A DNA stretch of 64,000 nt from Pseudomonas oryzihabitans (GTDB lineage Bacteria > Pseudomonadota > Gammaproteobacteria > Pseudomonadales > Pseudomonadaceae), in assembly GCF_006384975.1 (NCBI RefSeq), contig NZ_CP021645.1, forward strand, positions 3,252,001 through 3,316,000, read 5' to 3'. Below the pieces are notes generated by a model, which saw only the letters and a list, made by a program, of their open reading frames with translations, had not been told where the DNA came from and ran no database searches. The first letter of the stretch is position 1, and each line of letters opens with the position of its first letter. The position numbers and the translations under genes are program-made. Positions 1 to 9,151 of this stretch are shown here, piece by piece.

Positions 1-94
1 CCAGGTCCTCTCGGGCACAGGCGAGGTGATCCAGACCAGTGCCGAGAAGACGGTCACGGTGCAACGCATCAGTGTCAACAGTCCCGCCCGCTGA
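1..94 (+). CDS. 3' end of an upstream CDS (partial)
   Basis: An open frame runs from base 2 to a TGA at 92-94 and gives about 30 residues ending in ISVNSPAR. The start lies outside the window. The stop overlaps the next gene's ATG (TGATG), so the two genes are probably translationally coupled. In Pseudomonas the glnA-ntrB interval often carries small envelope proteins, and this could be one of them, but too little is visible to name it. Confidence 0.5.
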   Translation, partial: QVLSGTGEVIQTSAEKTVTVQRISVNSPAR

Positions 95-732
95 TGAGCC
101 GCGTTCTCGCCCTGCTGCTGCTCTGCGTCCTGCTACCCGCGCAGGCGGCGGTCTACAGCTATGTCGACAAGGACGGTAATCGCGTCTACACCGACCAGCC
201 GCCCAAGGGCGTCAAGGCCACCCGGGTGCCGGTGAGTACCACCAACAACCTCAACCAACAGGGCCAGCCGACCCGCAAGCTGAGTCCGACGCCAAGCGCG
301 CCGGTGGCGAAGACGCCCAAGCCCGCGCCCTTCCGCTACCAGATGCTACGCATCCTGGTCCCCGAGCCCGACGCCACCGTGATCGATCAACAAGGGCAAC
401 TCATCGTCAGCCTGGTGAGCGAGCCGGAGCTGCAACCGGGCCACAGCTATCGACTGCTGCTGGATGACAAGGAAGCCGGTGTCGGCCGCAGCCCGGTCTT
501 CCCGCTGGACAACCTGGACCGCGGCACCCATCAGCTGGTGGCGGAAATCCTCGCGGCCGATGGTAACGTGCTGGAGCGCACCCCGGCCCAGCCCTTCCAC
601 CTGCGCCGCCCTTCACTGGAGCAGAAGCGCCGTGCCCATCCGTGCGCAGCGGCGGATTGGGGCAAAAGACCGGAATGCCCACTCGACATGAAGCCGCCCG
701 AAGTCAAGAAATCCTGGCTACCCTTCCTGTAA
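94..732 (+). CDS. DUF4124 domain-containing exported protein
   Basis: A 212-residue protein of unknown function. Residues 1-18 form a signal peptide (hydrophobic Leu-rich core, AQA cleavage site). They are followed by the DUF4124 signature, YSYVDKDGNRVYTDQPP at residues 22-38. A Thr/Pro/Lys-rich linker follows at about 50-80, and a beta-rich region at about 85-170 may be an Ig-like fold. The C-terminal 40 residues are basic with two cysteines. The ATG overlaps the upstream stop. DUF4124 proteins are periplasmic or envelope-exposed in gammaproteobacteria. Location directly before ntrBC matches other pseudomonads. Nothing shows a role in nitrogen sensing. Confidence 0.85.
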   Translation: MSRVLALLLLCVLLPAQAAVYSYVDKDGNRVYTDQPPKGVKATRVPVSTTNNLNQQGQPTRKLSPTPSAPVAKTPKPAPFRYQMLRILVPEPDATVIDQQGQLIVSLVSEPELQPGHSYRLLLDDKEAGVGRSPVFPLDNLDRGTHQLVAEILAADGNVLERTPAQPFHLRRPSLEQKRRAHPCAAADWGKRPECPLDMKPPEVKKSWLPFL

Positions 733-733
733 C

Positions 734-776
734 GCCCCATATTGGTGCTCTTTTCCGTCGCGCACCATCTTGATAC
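734..776 (+). promoter_or_regulatory. Two NtrC-like binding sites upstream of ntrB
   Basis: Site 1 (734-748, GCCCCATATTGGTGC) matches the enteric NtrC consensus GCACTATATTGGTGC at 13 of 15 positions. Site 2 (762-776, GCACCATCTTGATAC) matches at 11 of 15. The sites start 28 bp apart and lie about 80-120 bp upstream of the -24/-12 element, the usual spacing for enhancer-bound NtrC. Identification is by eye only. Confidence 0.55.
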
Positions 777-852
777 AAATCCTAGGCAGGTTGCCGAGGC
801 GCACGGCGGCTGTTAGTGCACGTTACAGCTATCTGCCCTAACTCGGGGCGTC

Positions 853-870
853 TTGGTTTGCTTCTTGCAT
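853..870 (+). promoter_or_regulatory. Sigma-54 (-24/-12) promoter of ntrBC
   Basis: TTGG at 853-856 is followed, after exactly ten bases from GG (855-856), by GC (867-868) in the context CTTGC. This is the GG-N10-GC skeleton of RpoN promoters, although the -24 box reads TTGGTTT instead of TTGGCAC. Transcription would begin near 880, about 24 nt before the ntrB ATG at 904. With the NtrC-like sites upstream this predicts an autoregulated, nitrogen-limitation-induced ntrBC promoter. Confidence 0.55.
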
Positions 871-903
871 TTTCCTATCGTCTCTATAGCGCTGTGGCCT
901 CTC

Positions 904-1968
904 ATGCCTACCGACGTCATCCATCGACTCCTGCTCGACAACCTTACGACCGCGGTCATCCTGCTGGATGCGGAGTTGCGGCTGGAGTACATGAATCCGG
1001 CGGCCGAGATGCTGCTGGCCATCAGCGGCCAGCGCAGTCACGGTCAGTTCATCAGCGAACTCTTCACCGAATCGCCCGAGGCCCTGCAGGCGCTGCGCCA
1101 GGCGGTGGATCATGCCCACCCCTTCACCAAGCGCGAGGCTTTGCTGGTTTCCACCTCGGGCAACAGCCTGACGGTGGACTACGCGGTGACGCCCATCCTG
1201 GACCGCCACAACACCCTGCTGCTGCTGGAAGTCCATCCGCGCGACCGCCTGCTGCGCATCACCAAGGAAGAGGCGCAACTCTCCAAGCAGGAGACCACCA
1301 AGCTGCTGGTGCGCGGCCTGGCCCACGAGATCAAGAATCCCCTGGGCGGCATCCGTGGCGCCGCCCAGTTGCTGGCCCGAGAGCTGCCCGAGGAATCCCT
1401 CAAGGACTACACCAACGTCATCATCGAGGAAGCGGACCGCCTGCGGAATCTGGTCGACCGCATGCTCGGTTCCAACAAGCTGCCCAAGCTCGCCATCACC
1501 AACGTGCACGAGGTGCTCGAGCGGGTCTGCAGCCTGGTGGAAGCGGAAAGCCAGGGGTTGATCAACCTGGTGCGTGACTACGACCCAAGCATTCCCGACC
1601 TGATGATCGATCGCGAACAGATGATCCAGGCCGTGCTCAACATCGTGCGCAACGCCATGCAGGCCATCTCCCAGCAGAACGAGCTGCGCCTGGGCCGAGT
1701 CACCCTGAGAACTCGCACCCTGCGCCAGTTCACCATCGGCCACCACCGCCATCGCCTGGTGTGCAAGGTGGAGATCACCGACAACGGTCCGGGCATTCCC
1801 CCGGACCTGCAGGAAACCATCTTCTATCCCATGGTCAGCGGCCGCCCCGACGGCACCGGCCTGGGACTCGCCATTACCCAGAACATCATCACCCAGCACC
1901 AGGGCCTGATCGAGTGTGAAAGCCATCCCGGCCACACCGCCTTCAGCATCTTCCTGCCGCTGGAATAA
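904..1968 (+). CDS. ntrB: Nitrogen regulation sensor histidine kinase NtrB
   Basis: A cytoplasmic 354-residue histidine kinase that phosphorylates or dephosphorylates NtrC according to PII (GlnK/GlnB) state. An N-terminal PAS domain (about 5-115) precedes the DHp helix with the phospho-acceptor His141 in GLAHEIKNPLGG. The HATPase domain shows the N box (NIVRNAMQAI), DNGPGIP and the GTGLGLAI lid motif. I chose ATG 904 because it gives the family N-terminus MPTDVIHRLLLDNLTTA; an in-frame start 51 bp upstream would overlap the promoter. It is followed 12 bp later by ntrC. Confidence 0.97.
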   Translation: MPTDVIHRLLLDNLTTAVILLDAELRLEYMNPAAEMLLAISGQRSHGQFISELFTESPEALQALRQAVDHAHPFTKREALLVSTSGNSLTVDYAVTPILDRHNTLLLLEVHPRDRLLRITKEEAQLSKQETTKLLVRGLAHEIKNPLGGIRGAAQLLARELPEESLKDYTNVIIEEADRLRNLVDRMLGSNKLPKLAITNVHEVLERVCSLVEAESQGLINLVRDYDPSIPDLMIDREQMIQAVLNIVRNAMQAISQQNELRLGRVTLRTRTLRQFTIGHHRHRLVCKVEITDNGPGIPPDLQETIFYPMVSGRPDGTGLGLAITQNIITQHQGLIECESHPGHTAFSIFLPLE

Positions 1969-1980
1969 CGAGGAGCACGC

Positions 1981-3411
<1,431 letters not shown>

Positions 3412-3428
3412 GGGTTCTCTACGGTGCC

Positions 3429-4199
3429 GTAGGCTGGGCTGAGCGTAAGCGAAGCCCAACGTTTTGGACTATTGGTGCCCTAGCCGGTTACCGAGTTTTG
3501 GTGGTACTTCTTATTTCGCTCTCCCGAGCGACTCACTTTTGCCAGTCGCGGCAAAAGTAAGCAAAAACGCTTGCCCCGACCATCCGGCCTTCCGCTGCGC
3601 TCCAGGTCCGCTCACACCAGCGCCGTTCCGGGGTCGGTCCAGATGGGCCGTCCATGGCCCACTGGACCTCTCGCCGCATCCATGCGGCTCGACCCACTCC
3701 ACGACACTGGCGTTCGCCCTCCTGAACGGGGCGATTCGCCAGCCTGAAAGTTTCGGTTGAAGAACACGTAGCGTGGACAACGGCGAAGCCTTGTCCACAG
3801 GGATCGGCGTTATGCGCCAGTGGAAAACGCTGCGCGGTTTTCCACGCTACAAGAGAAAGTAAATACCGAAGCCTCAGGCTGGCGCCTCCGTCCCCGTCAG
3901 TGAGGCCGAGCGTAGGTGTCGCGGAGGGGGATGCGAGGCAGGACGCCGAGCAAGGCGCGAGGGGCAGGAAGCCCCTTCGTGCCGTGCCCCCGGAGCGGCA
4001 CCGGAGCGAGGGGACACGGAGCGTAGCGGAGGGCCGAAACGTGGGGACAAGCGTTTTTGGTTACTTTTTTGGCGTTTGAAAAAAGTGACTCGCCCGGGTG
4101 GGCGAAATAAAAACCCTCAGCAAACCGCGATGATCAGCTTAGGCCGTGATAAGCCCAAACCCAAAACGTTGGGCTTCGCTAACGCTCAACCCAACCTAC
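3429..4199. repeat. 771-bp nested imperfect palindrome, non-coding
   Basis: Four concentric inverted-repeat pairs share a centre near 3810: 3429-3467 with 4161-4199 (36 of 39 bases complementary); 3511-3577 with 4042-4110 (long, imperfect); 3738-3757 with 3865-3883; and 3769-3778 with 3841-3850 (10 of 10, GTAGCGTGGA). The core contains a further hairpin at 3822-3846 (GTGGAAAAC...GTTTTCCAC). The whole 3412-4230 stretch has no convincing gene. Short frames inside it follow the repeat. The core stem recurs near 60091-60121. It resembles dispersed palindromic repeats of pseudomonads; I cannot name the family. Confidence 0.75.
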
Positions 4200-4230
4200 A
4201 AAGTCGCCCCAAAACACCCAACCCAAAAAC

Positions 4231-4248
4231 TTGGCACACCTCCTGCAA
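4231..4248 (+). promoter_or_regulatory. Sigma-54 (-24/-12) promoter of the NrsZ-like RNA
   Basis: TTGGCACACCTCCTGCAA matches the RpoN consensus closely: TTGGCAC at -24, GG (4233-4234) separated by ten bases from GC (4245-4246). The predicted start is about 4257. I see no GCAC-N7-GTGC NtrC dyad within the 120 bp upstream, because that space is occupied by the nested palindrome. Confidence 0.75.
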
Positions 4249-4256
4249 TATCCTAG

Positions 4257-4350
4257 GTAACTACCCTTTTGGGGACCTCGGTACAGGCAGGCTGGGGAAT
4301 CCCCTCTTTTCTTCTCGAGGCCATCACTCCGTGTGATGGCCTCTTTTTTT
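4257..4350 (+). ncRNA. nrsZ: NrsZ-like nitrogen-regulated small RNA
   Basis: No reading frame is present. The segment lies 12 nt after a near-consensus sigma-54 promoter and ends in a strong intrinsic terminator, giving a transcript of about 94 nt. Short hairpins are visible (GGTA-AC-TACC at 4257-4266; GGGG-AAT-CCCC at 4295-4305), then a pyrimidine-rich single-stranded stretch (TCTTTTCTTCT), then the terminator stem. In P. aeruginosa the sRNA NrsZ sits just downstream of ntrC and is driven by NtrC and RpoN. Position, promoter class and architecture agree. Identity is inferred from these, not from alignment; this RNA would be shorter than the PAO1 one. Confidence 0.6.
4317..4350 (+). terminator. 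Intrinsic terminator of the NrsZ-like RNA
   Basis: An 11-bp perfect stem, GAGGCCATCAC with GTGATGGCCTC, has a 5-nt loop and is followed by seven T residues (4344-4350). Confidence 0.9.
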
Positions 4351-4508
4351 GCCTGCAAAAAACCTGAAACCCTGTGCTAGAGCGGTTTTTCCGCAAAAAG
4401 AGCTGCCTCATGGCCAGGCGAACAGCCGAATTTAGCAAGCCGCCCGAAACGCCATTCCGCGTTCAGCTCTGGTGCATATCCGTGCGCTTTGCCTAATAAC
4501 GGGGCATT

Positions 4509-5066
4509 TCAGGGCGCCAGCGGGACCTCGATCTTGAGCACCCAGTTTTCGCCGTCCTCTAACAACTGATCGCCGGCCTGTAGGGGGCCACCAACGCCCA
4601 CCAGCAACACCTTCAGATCCTGGCCATCCTGGCGCACCGTCCAGGAAAAGCTACCGCCTGGGCGCACCACCCGGCCCTGGCGCTCACCGCCGTCCCAGCG
4701 TGCCCGTGGCAGGCGCAGGCTGAGGGCACCCTCGGGACGGTAGCGTTCGTAGAACAACGAGCGATCGGCGGTGATCAGCAATTCGAAGCGTCCCGGCTCC
4801 TGCCGCGTGTCCACTCCCAGGATGACCGGCCGGCGGGCCTCGGCCGACCAGGGGTCGGGGTGATTACGCTGGTACATCAACTGGCCGATGATCATGCCGA
4901 ACAGGCCGGCACCCAAGGCGGCCGAGGCCAGCCAGAGCGTCAGCCGTTGGCGCTGGACGCGCCATTCAGCCTTGAGCAATTCCGGGTTTTCCACCCGCGC
5001 CAATTCGTCCTGGCGTGCCCGGTGTTCACGCAGCAGTAGCTCGACCAGCCGTTGCCAGAGGTTCAT
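4509..5066 (-). CDS. Conserved hypothetical single-pass membrane protein
   Basis: 185 residues from ATG 5066. The frame could be read further upstream to 5390 but would then overlap trmL, and the sequence MNLWQRLVELLLREHRARQDEL gives a natural start. An N-terminal amphipathic, charged helix (1-45) is followed by a transmembrane segment at about 46-68 (LWLASAALGAGLFGMIIGQLMY) and a predicted periplasmic domain of about 115 residues rich in beta-type sequence. It is divergent from trmL with starts about 70 bp apart, as for the hypothetical gene between ntrC and trmL in P. aeruginosa. Function unknown. Confidence 0.85.
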   Translation of the reverse strand: MNLWQRLVELLLREHRARQDELARVENPELLKAEWRVQRQRLTLWLASAALGAGLFGMIIGQLMYQRNHPDPWSAEARRPVILGVDTRQEPGRFELLITADRSLFYERYRPEGALSLRLPRARWDGGERQGRVVRPGGSFSWTVRQDGQDLKVLLVGVGGPLQAGDQLLEDGENWVLKIEVPLAP

Positions 5067-5138
5067 CGACCTGCCCCGCTCGCGACGGCGCGGCGGCGGC
5101 GCAGTACCATAGGCGCTTTGCCAGGCGCCCTGCCCTTC

Positions 5139-5606
5139 ATGTTCGACATCATCCTCTACCAACCGGAAATTCCGCCCAATACCGGCAACGTCATTCGCCT
5201 CTGTGCCATCACCGGCTGCCGCCTGCACCTGATCGAGCCGCTGGGCTTCGCGCTGGACGACAAGAAGCTGCGTCGTGCCGGCTTGGACTACCACGAGTGG
5301 TCCACGGTGCGGACCCACGCCAGTCTCGCGGCCTGTATAGCAGATTTGCAGCCGCCCCGACTGCTCGCCTTCACCACCAAGGCCAGCCATCCCTTCACCG
5401 AGATCGCCTATGCACCGGGCGATGCCCTGCTGTTCGGTCCTGAGAGTCGGGGGCTGCCAGCCGAGGTGTTGGAGTCGCTACCGCCCGAGCAGCGGCTGCG
5501 CCTGCCGATGTTGCCCAACCGGCGCAGCCTCAATCTATCCAACACCGTGGCCGTGGCCGTTTACGAAGGTTGGCGCCAACTGGGCTTCGCCGCACCGCCG
5601 GGCTGA
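5139..5606 (+). CDS. trmL: tRNA (cytidine(34)-2'-O)-methyltransferase TrmL
   Basis: A 155-residue SPOUT-class methyltransferase that 2'-O-methylates the wobble nucleotide of tRNA-Leu isoacceptors using S-adenosylmethionine. The N-terminus FDIILYQPEIPPNTGNVIRL is diagnostic. The C-terminal SAM-binding knot motifs FGPESRGLP and LNLSNTVAVAVYEGWRQ are intact. ATG 5139 gives the usual family length; earlier in-frame starts add an unrelated Arg-rich leader. Confidence 0.95.
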   Translation: MFDIILYQPEIPPNTGNVIRLCAITGCRLHLIEPLGFALDDKKLRRAGLDYHEWSTVRTHASLAACIADLQPPRLLAFTTKASHPFTEIAYAPGDALLFGPESRGLPAEVLESLPPEQRLRLPMLPNRRSLNLSNTVAVAVYEGWRQLGFAAPPG

Positions 5607-5682
5607 CCGCTAGAACCTTCCGGCCAGACGCGTCGTCCGATGGTTGATAGGCACATCGCCCTACAGCCATGCGAGGCGCACC

Positions 5683-8031
5683 ATGAGCAAGATCGGCAAA
5701 CCCAAGGTTGAACGCTATGACGCCCCTTCCGGCGGCTGGGGCTCGGCCCGTTCGGTGACCGAGATCGTGCTACGCGAGCGGGTGCCGCTGAAATCGGGCG
5801 CCCTGCTCGCCAAGCAGAACAAGCACGGCGGCTTCGGCTGCGTGAGCTGCGCCTGGGCCAAGCCGGGCAAGCCCCATCCGCTGGAATTCTGCGAGAACGG
5901 CGCCAAGGCTACTGCCTGGGAGGTCACCAGCAAGAGATGCGGGCCGGAGTTCTTCGCCCAGCATTCGCTGAGCGAATTGCGCGGCTGGCGTGACCACGAT
6001 CTGGAAGAGGTTGGTCGGCTGACCCATCCGTTGCGCTACGACGCCGCCAGCGACCGCTATCGCCGGGTCAGCTGGGCCGAGGCCTTCGCCGACATCGGCG
6101 CCGAACTCAAGGCGCTGGATCCGGACTCGGTTATCTTCTATGCCTCCGGCCGCGCCGCGCTGGAAACCTCCTACCTCTATCAGCTCTACGCGCGCCTGTA
6201 CGGCACCAACAACCTGCCGGACAGCTCCAACATGTGCCATGAGAGCACCTCGGTAGCCCTGCCCAAGAGCATCGGCGTGACCGTGGGCACCGTGACCCTG
6301 AATGACTTCGCCCAGGCCGATTGCCTGCTGTTCTTCGGCCAGAATCCGGGCAGCAACAGTCCGCGGATGCTGCACGACCTGCAAGAAGCCCGTAAGCGCG
6401 GCGCGCCCATCATCACCTTCAACCCCTTGCGCGAACGCGGTCTGGAAACCTTCGTCAATCCGCAGTCGCCGGTGGAGATGCTCAGCGATCACCCCACCCA
6501 GATCAGCACCCAGTATCACCAGCTCAAACCGGGTGGCGATATCGCCGCCCTAGCCGGCATGTGCAAGGCGCTCCTGGCCGCCGATGACGACGCCCGCGAG
6601 CAGGGCCGCCCTGCCGTGCTCGACCATGCCTTCATCGCCGAGCACTGCCACGGTTTCGCCGACTTCTGCGAGTGGCTGCAGCGCCAGGAATGGCCGCAGT
6701 TGGAGCGGCAGTCGGGTCTCACCCGTAGCGCCCTGGAAGCGGCGGCCGCCGTCTACGGTCGTTGCCAGAAGGTCATCGGCATCTATGGCATGGGCCTGAC
6801 CCAACACCGCCATGGCGTGGAAACCATCCAGATGCTGACCAACCTGCTGCTCATGCGCGGCAATATCGGCAAGCCCGGCGCCGGCATATGCCCGGTACGC
6901 GGCCACTCCAACGTCCAGGGCCAGCGCACCGTGGGCATCACCGAGAAGCCGGAACTGGCGCCGCTGGACCAGCTCGGTGAACGCTTCGGCTTCACTCCAC
7001 CGCAGGACAAGGGCCGCAATACCGTGGAAGCCTGCGAAGGCATCATCGACGGCTCGGTGAAGGCCTTCATCAGCCTGGGTGGCAACTTCCTGCGGGCCAT
7101 TCCCGAGACCAGTCTGATGGAGCCGGCCTGGCGTACCCTGCGGCTGTCGGTACAGATCGCTACCAAGCTCAATCGCAATCACCTGGTACCGGCGGACAAG
7201 ACCTACCTGCTGCCCTGCCTCGGTCGGACCGAGATAGATCGCCAGAATGGCGTGGAACAGGCCCACAGCACCGAGGATAGCACCGGTTGCATCCACGGCT
7301 GGCGTGGCGTGGCCGAGCCGCCCGAAGGCGACCTGCTGTCCGAACCGGCCATCGTCGCCGGCCTGGCCAAGGCCACCCTGCCGGACAATCCCAAGGTGAC
7401 CTGGGATGCCTGGGTCGCCGACTACGGCCTGATCCGCGACGAAATCGCCCTCTCCTTCCCGGAGATCTTCCACGACTTCAATGCGCGGCTCTGGGAGGTA
7501 GGAGGTTTCCATCGTCCGCTGCCCGCAGCCAAGCGCGAATGGAAGACCGAGACCGGCAAGGCCAATCTCATCGTGCCGCGCAGCCTGGAAGAAAATCCGG
7601 ACATGCCCGCCGCTGGACGCGATGTCCTGACGCTGATGACGCTGCGCAGCAACGACCAGTTCAACACCACCATCTACGGCTATCACGATCGTTTCCGTGG
7701 CGTGAAGGGTACCCGAGCGGTGCTGCTGATGAACCGCAACGACATCGAACGCCTGGGCCTCGCCGAGGGCGACAAGGTGCAGGTATCGACGGTAGCCGAT
7801 GATGGCGTACGTCGTGAGGTTGGCCCGTTGCGCGTCACGCCCTACAACATCCCGGAAGGCGCCTGCGGTGGCTACTATCCCGAATGCAACGCCCTGATCC
7901 CGCTCTGGCACCATGCCGAAGAGAGCAAAGTCCCGGCCGCCAAGGCCATTCCGGTCCGGTTGAACAAGCTGATCGCAGCGAACGACGGTAGCTTTCCGGT
8001 GGAGCCCGCAGGTTATGGCGCCCAGCAATGA
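5683..8031 (+). CDS. FdhF/YdeP family molybdopterin oxidoreductase
   Basis: A 782-residue cytoplasmic molybdopterin oxidoreductase related to formate dehydrogenase H and E. coli YdeP. An N-terminal cysteine cluster (FGCVSCAW at about 46-53, then FCENG and KRCGP) suggests an iron-sulfur site. The CHESTS segment following DSSNM supplies the likely Mo-ligand Cys in place of selenocysteine. The molybdopterin-dinucleotide domain at the C-terminus (about 640-775) has LRSNDQFNTTIYGYHDR. Physiological substrate is unknown; YdeP is linked to acid resistance. No fdhD or electron-transfer partner adjoins it. ATG 5683 was chosen over upstream non-ATG starts by family N-terminus. Confidence 0.9.
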   Translation: MSKIGKPKVERYDAPSGGWGSARSVTEIVLRERVPLKSGALLAKQNKHGGFGCVSCAWAKPGKPHPLEFCENGAKATAWEVTSKRCGPEFFAQHSLSELRGWRDHDLEEVGRLTHPLRYDAASDRYRRVSWAEAFADIGAELKALDPDSVIFYASGRAALETSYLYQLYARLYGTNNLPDSSNMCHESTSVALPKSIGVTVGTVTLNDFAQADCLLFFGQNPGSNSPRMLHDLQEARKRGAPIITFNPLRERGLETFVNPQSPVEMLSDHPTQISTQYHQLKPGGDIAALAGMCKALLAADDDAREQGRPAVLDHAFIAEHCHGFADFCEWLQRQEWPQLERQSGLTRSALEAAAAVYGRCQKVIGIYGMGLTQHRHGVETIQMLTNLLLMRGNIGKPGAGICPVRGHSNVQGQRTVGITEKPELAPLDQLGERFGFTPPQDKGRNTVEACEGIIDGSVKAFISLGGNFLRAIPETSLMEPAWRTLRLSVQIATKLNRNHLVPADKTYLLPCLGRTEIDRQNGVEQAHSTEDSTGCIHGWRGVAEPPEGDLLSEPAIVAGLAKATLPDNPKVTWDAWVADYGLIRDEIALSFPEIFHDFNARLWEVGGFHRPLPAAKREWKTETGKANLIVPRSLEENPDMPAAGRDVLTLMTLRSNDQFNTTIYGYHDRFRGVKGTRAVLLMNRNDIERLGLAEGDKVQVSTVADDGVRREVGPLRVTPYNIPEGACGGYYPECNALIPLWHHAEESKVPAAKAIPVRLNKLIAANDGSFPVEPAGYGAQQ

Positions 8032-8071
8032 GGCCGGATAGCGCTGATCGCGCCTGAGCCGAGGACTGTGC

Positions 8072-8102
8072 GGCTGCTATGACGACGCTGTCGTAGCAGC
8101 CT
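8072..8102. other. Stem-loop downstream of the molybdoenzyme gene
   Basis: A 12-bp stem (GGCTGCTATGAC with GTCGTAGCAGCC, one G-T pair) around a 7-base loop lies 40 bp after the stop. There is no T-tract, so it is either a weak terminator or an mRNA 3'-end stabiliser. Confidence 0.5.
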
Positions 8103-8218
8103 GGGCGATATAGCTCGACCGCTATCGGCATGGGGTAGGTTTCTCACCTGTTCCGACATCAGTCGATACCTTGAGCTATCCTGGCCGGACAAGAACGTTG
8201 TCTGCCTAAGGATTTCTC

Positions 8219-9106
8219 ATGTCTGCCTTGCGCCAGGGCTACGCCCTGGGTCTCACTGCCTACGGGTTGTGGGGCTTGTTTCCGTTGTTCTTCAAATTGC
8301 TGGCGGCGTTGCCGTCCCTCGAAATCCTGTTCCAGCGCATTCTCTGGTCCGCGCTGTTCAGCGCCCTGTTGCTGCTGGTCTGGCGGCACCCTGGCTGGTG
8401 GGTGGAACTACGCGCCCATCCGCGCCGCCTGGCGTGGCTGGCGCTGTCCGGCGCGCTGGTCGCTAGCAACTGGCTGGTCTACATCTGGGCGGTCAATAAC
8501 GCCCATGTGGTCGAGGCCAGCCTGGGCTACTACATCAATCCGCTGGTCAACATCCTGCTCGCCCTGGTGATCCTGGGCGAGCGGCTGCGCCCCCTGCAAT
8601 GGCTCGCCGTGGGCCTGGCGGTGCTGGGAGTTGGCCAGCAACTCTGGACCCTGGGACAACTGCCCTGGGTCTCCCTGGCCTTGGCCCTGACCTTCGCCTT
8701 CTACGGCCTGGTCCGGCGCCAGACGCCGGTGGCCGCCCTGCCAGGCATGGTAGTGGAGAGCTGGCTGCTGGTGCCGGTCGCCCTGGTCGCCCTGCCGCTG
8801 CTGACCCCGGGTGTGAGCCTGCAACCGGAAATCTGGCACTCGTCCCTGGGCCTGCTGATCGTGCTGGCCGGCCCGGTCACCCTGATTCCCTTGCTGTGCT
8901 TCAACGCCGCGGCGCGCAAGCTGCCCTATTCGACCCTGGGCTTTTTGCAGTACCTCGCCCCGACCCTGGTACTGATCCAGGCGGTCTGGCTCTATGGCGA
9001 GCCCTTCCCGCGCGAGCGGCTGTTCGCCTTCCTCTGCATCTGGCTGGGCCTGGCGGTCTTCAGCTTCGATCTCTGGCGCGCCAGTCGGCGCCTGAAGGCC
9101 AGATAG
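8219..9106 (+). CDS. rarD: EamA/DMT permease RarD
   Basis: A 295-residue inner-membrane protein with about ten hydrophobic segments in two EamA repeats. The family-typical start is RQGYALGLTAYGLWGLFPLFFK, and later segments include SNWLVYIWAVNNAHVVEASLGYYINPL. RarD proteins are drug/metabolite-type exporters of unproven substrate. ATG 8219 follows the near-SD AAGGA 6 bp upstream. It stands alone and is closed by a bidirectional terminator shared with secB. Confidence 0.92.
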   Translation: MSALRQGYALGLTAYGLWGLFPLFFKLLAALPSLEILFQRILWSALFSALLLLVWRHPGWWVELRAHPRRLAWLALSGALVASNWLVYIWAVNNAHVVEASLGYYINPLVNILLALVILGERLRPLQWLAVGLAVLGVGQQLWTLGQLPWVSLALALTFAFYGLVRRQTPVAALPGMVVESWLLVPVALVALPLLTPGVSLQPEIWHSSLGLLIVLAGPVTLIPLLCFNAAARKLPYSTLGFLQYLAPTLVLIQAVWLYGEPFPRERLFAFLCIWLGLAVFSFDLWRASRRLKAR

Positions 9107-9108
9107 CA

Positions 9109-9132
9109 GAACGCCCCTCGTGAGGGGCGTTC
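9109..9132. terminator. Bidirectional hairpin between rarD and secB
   Basis: GAACGCCCC and GGGGCGTTC form a 9-bp perfect stem around TCGTGA, between two convergent genes. T-tracts are weak, so termination strength is uncertain. Confidence 0.75.
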
Positions 9133-9151
9133 GGTACCGCAGCGGAGCCGA

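Noticed and set aside
3465..3480. TTGGTGC half-site as an NtrC site for the sRNA
   Set aside because: The partner half is at five instead of seven bases spacing, so it does not fit GCAC-N7-GTGC.
3464..3798. Two short overlapping frames inside the nested palindrome
   Set aside because: They resemble hypothetical proteins seen with dispersed repeats, but they follow the repeat arms and have no ribosome-binding site or domain.
4351..4508. Possible second RNA after the sRNA terminator
   Set aside because: The segment has a weak hairpin (GAGCGGTTTTTCCGC) but no recognisable promoter or terminator.
6235..6260. Selenocysteine codon in the molybdoenzyme
   Set aside because: The Mo-ligand position is an ordinary Cys (MCHESTS); no in-frame TGA occurs.
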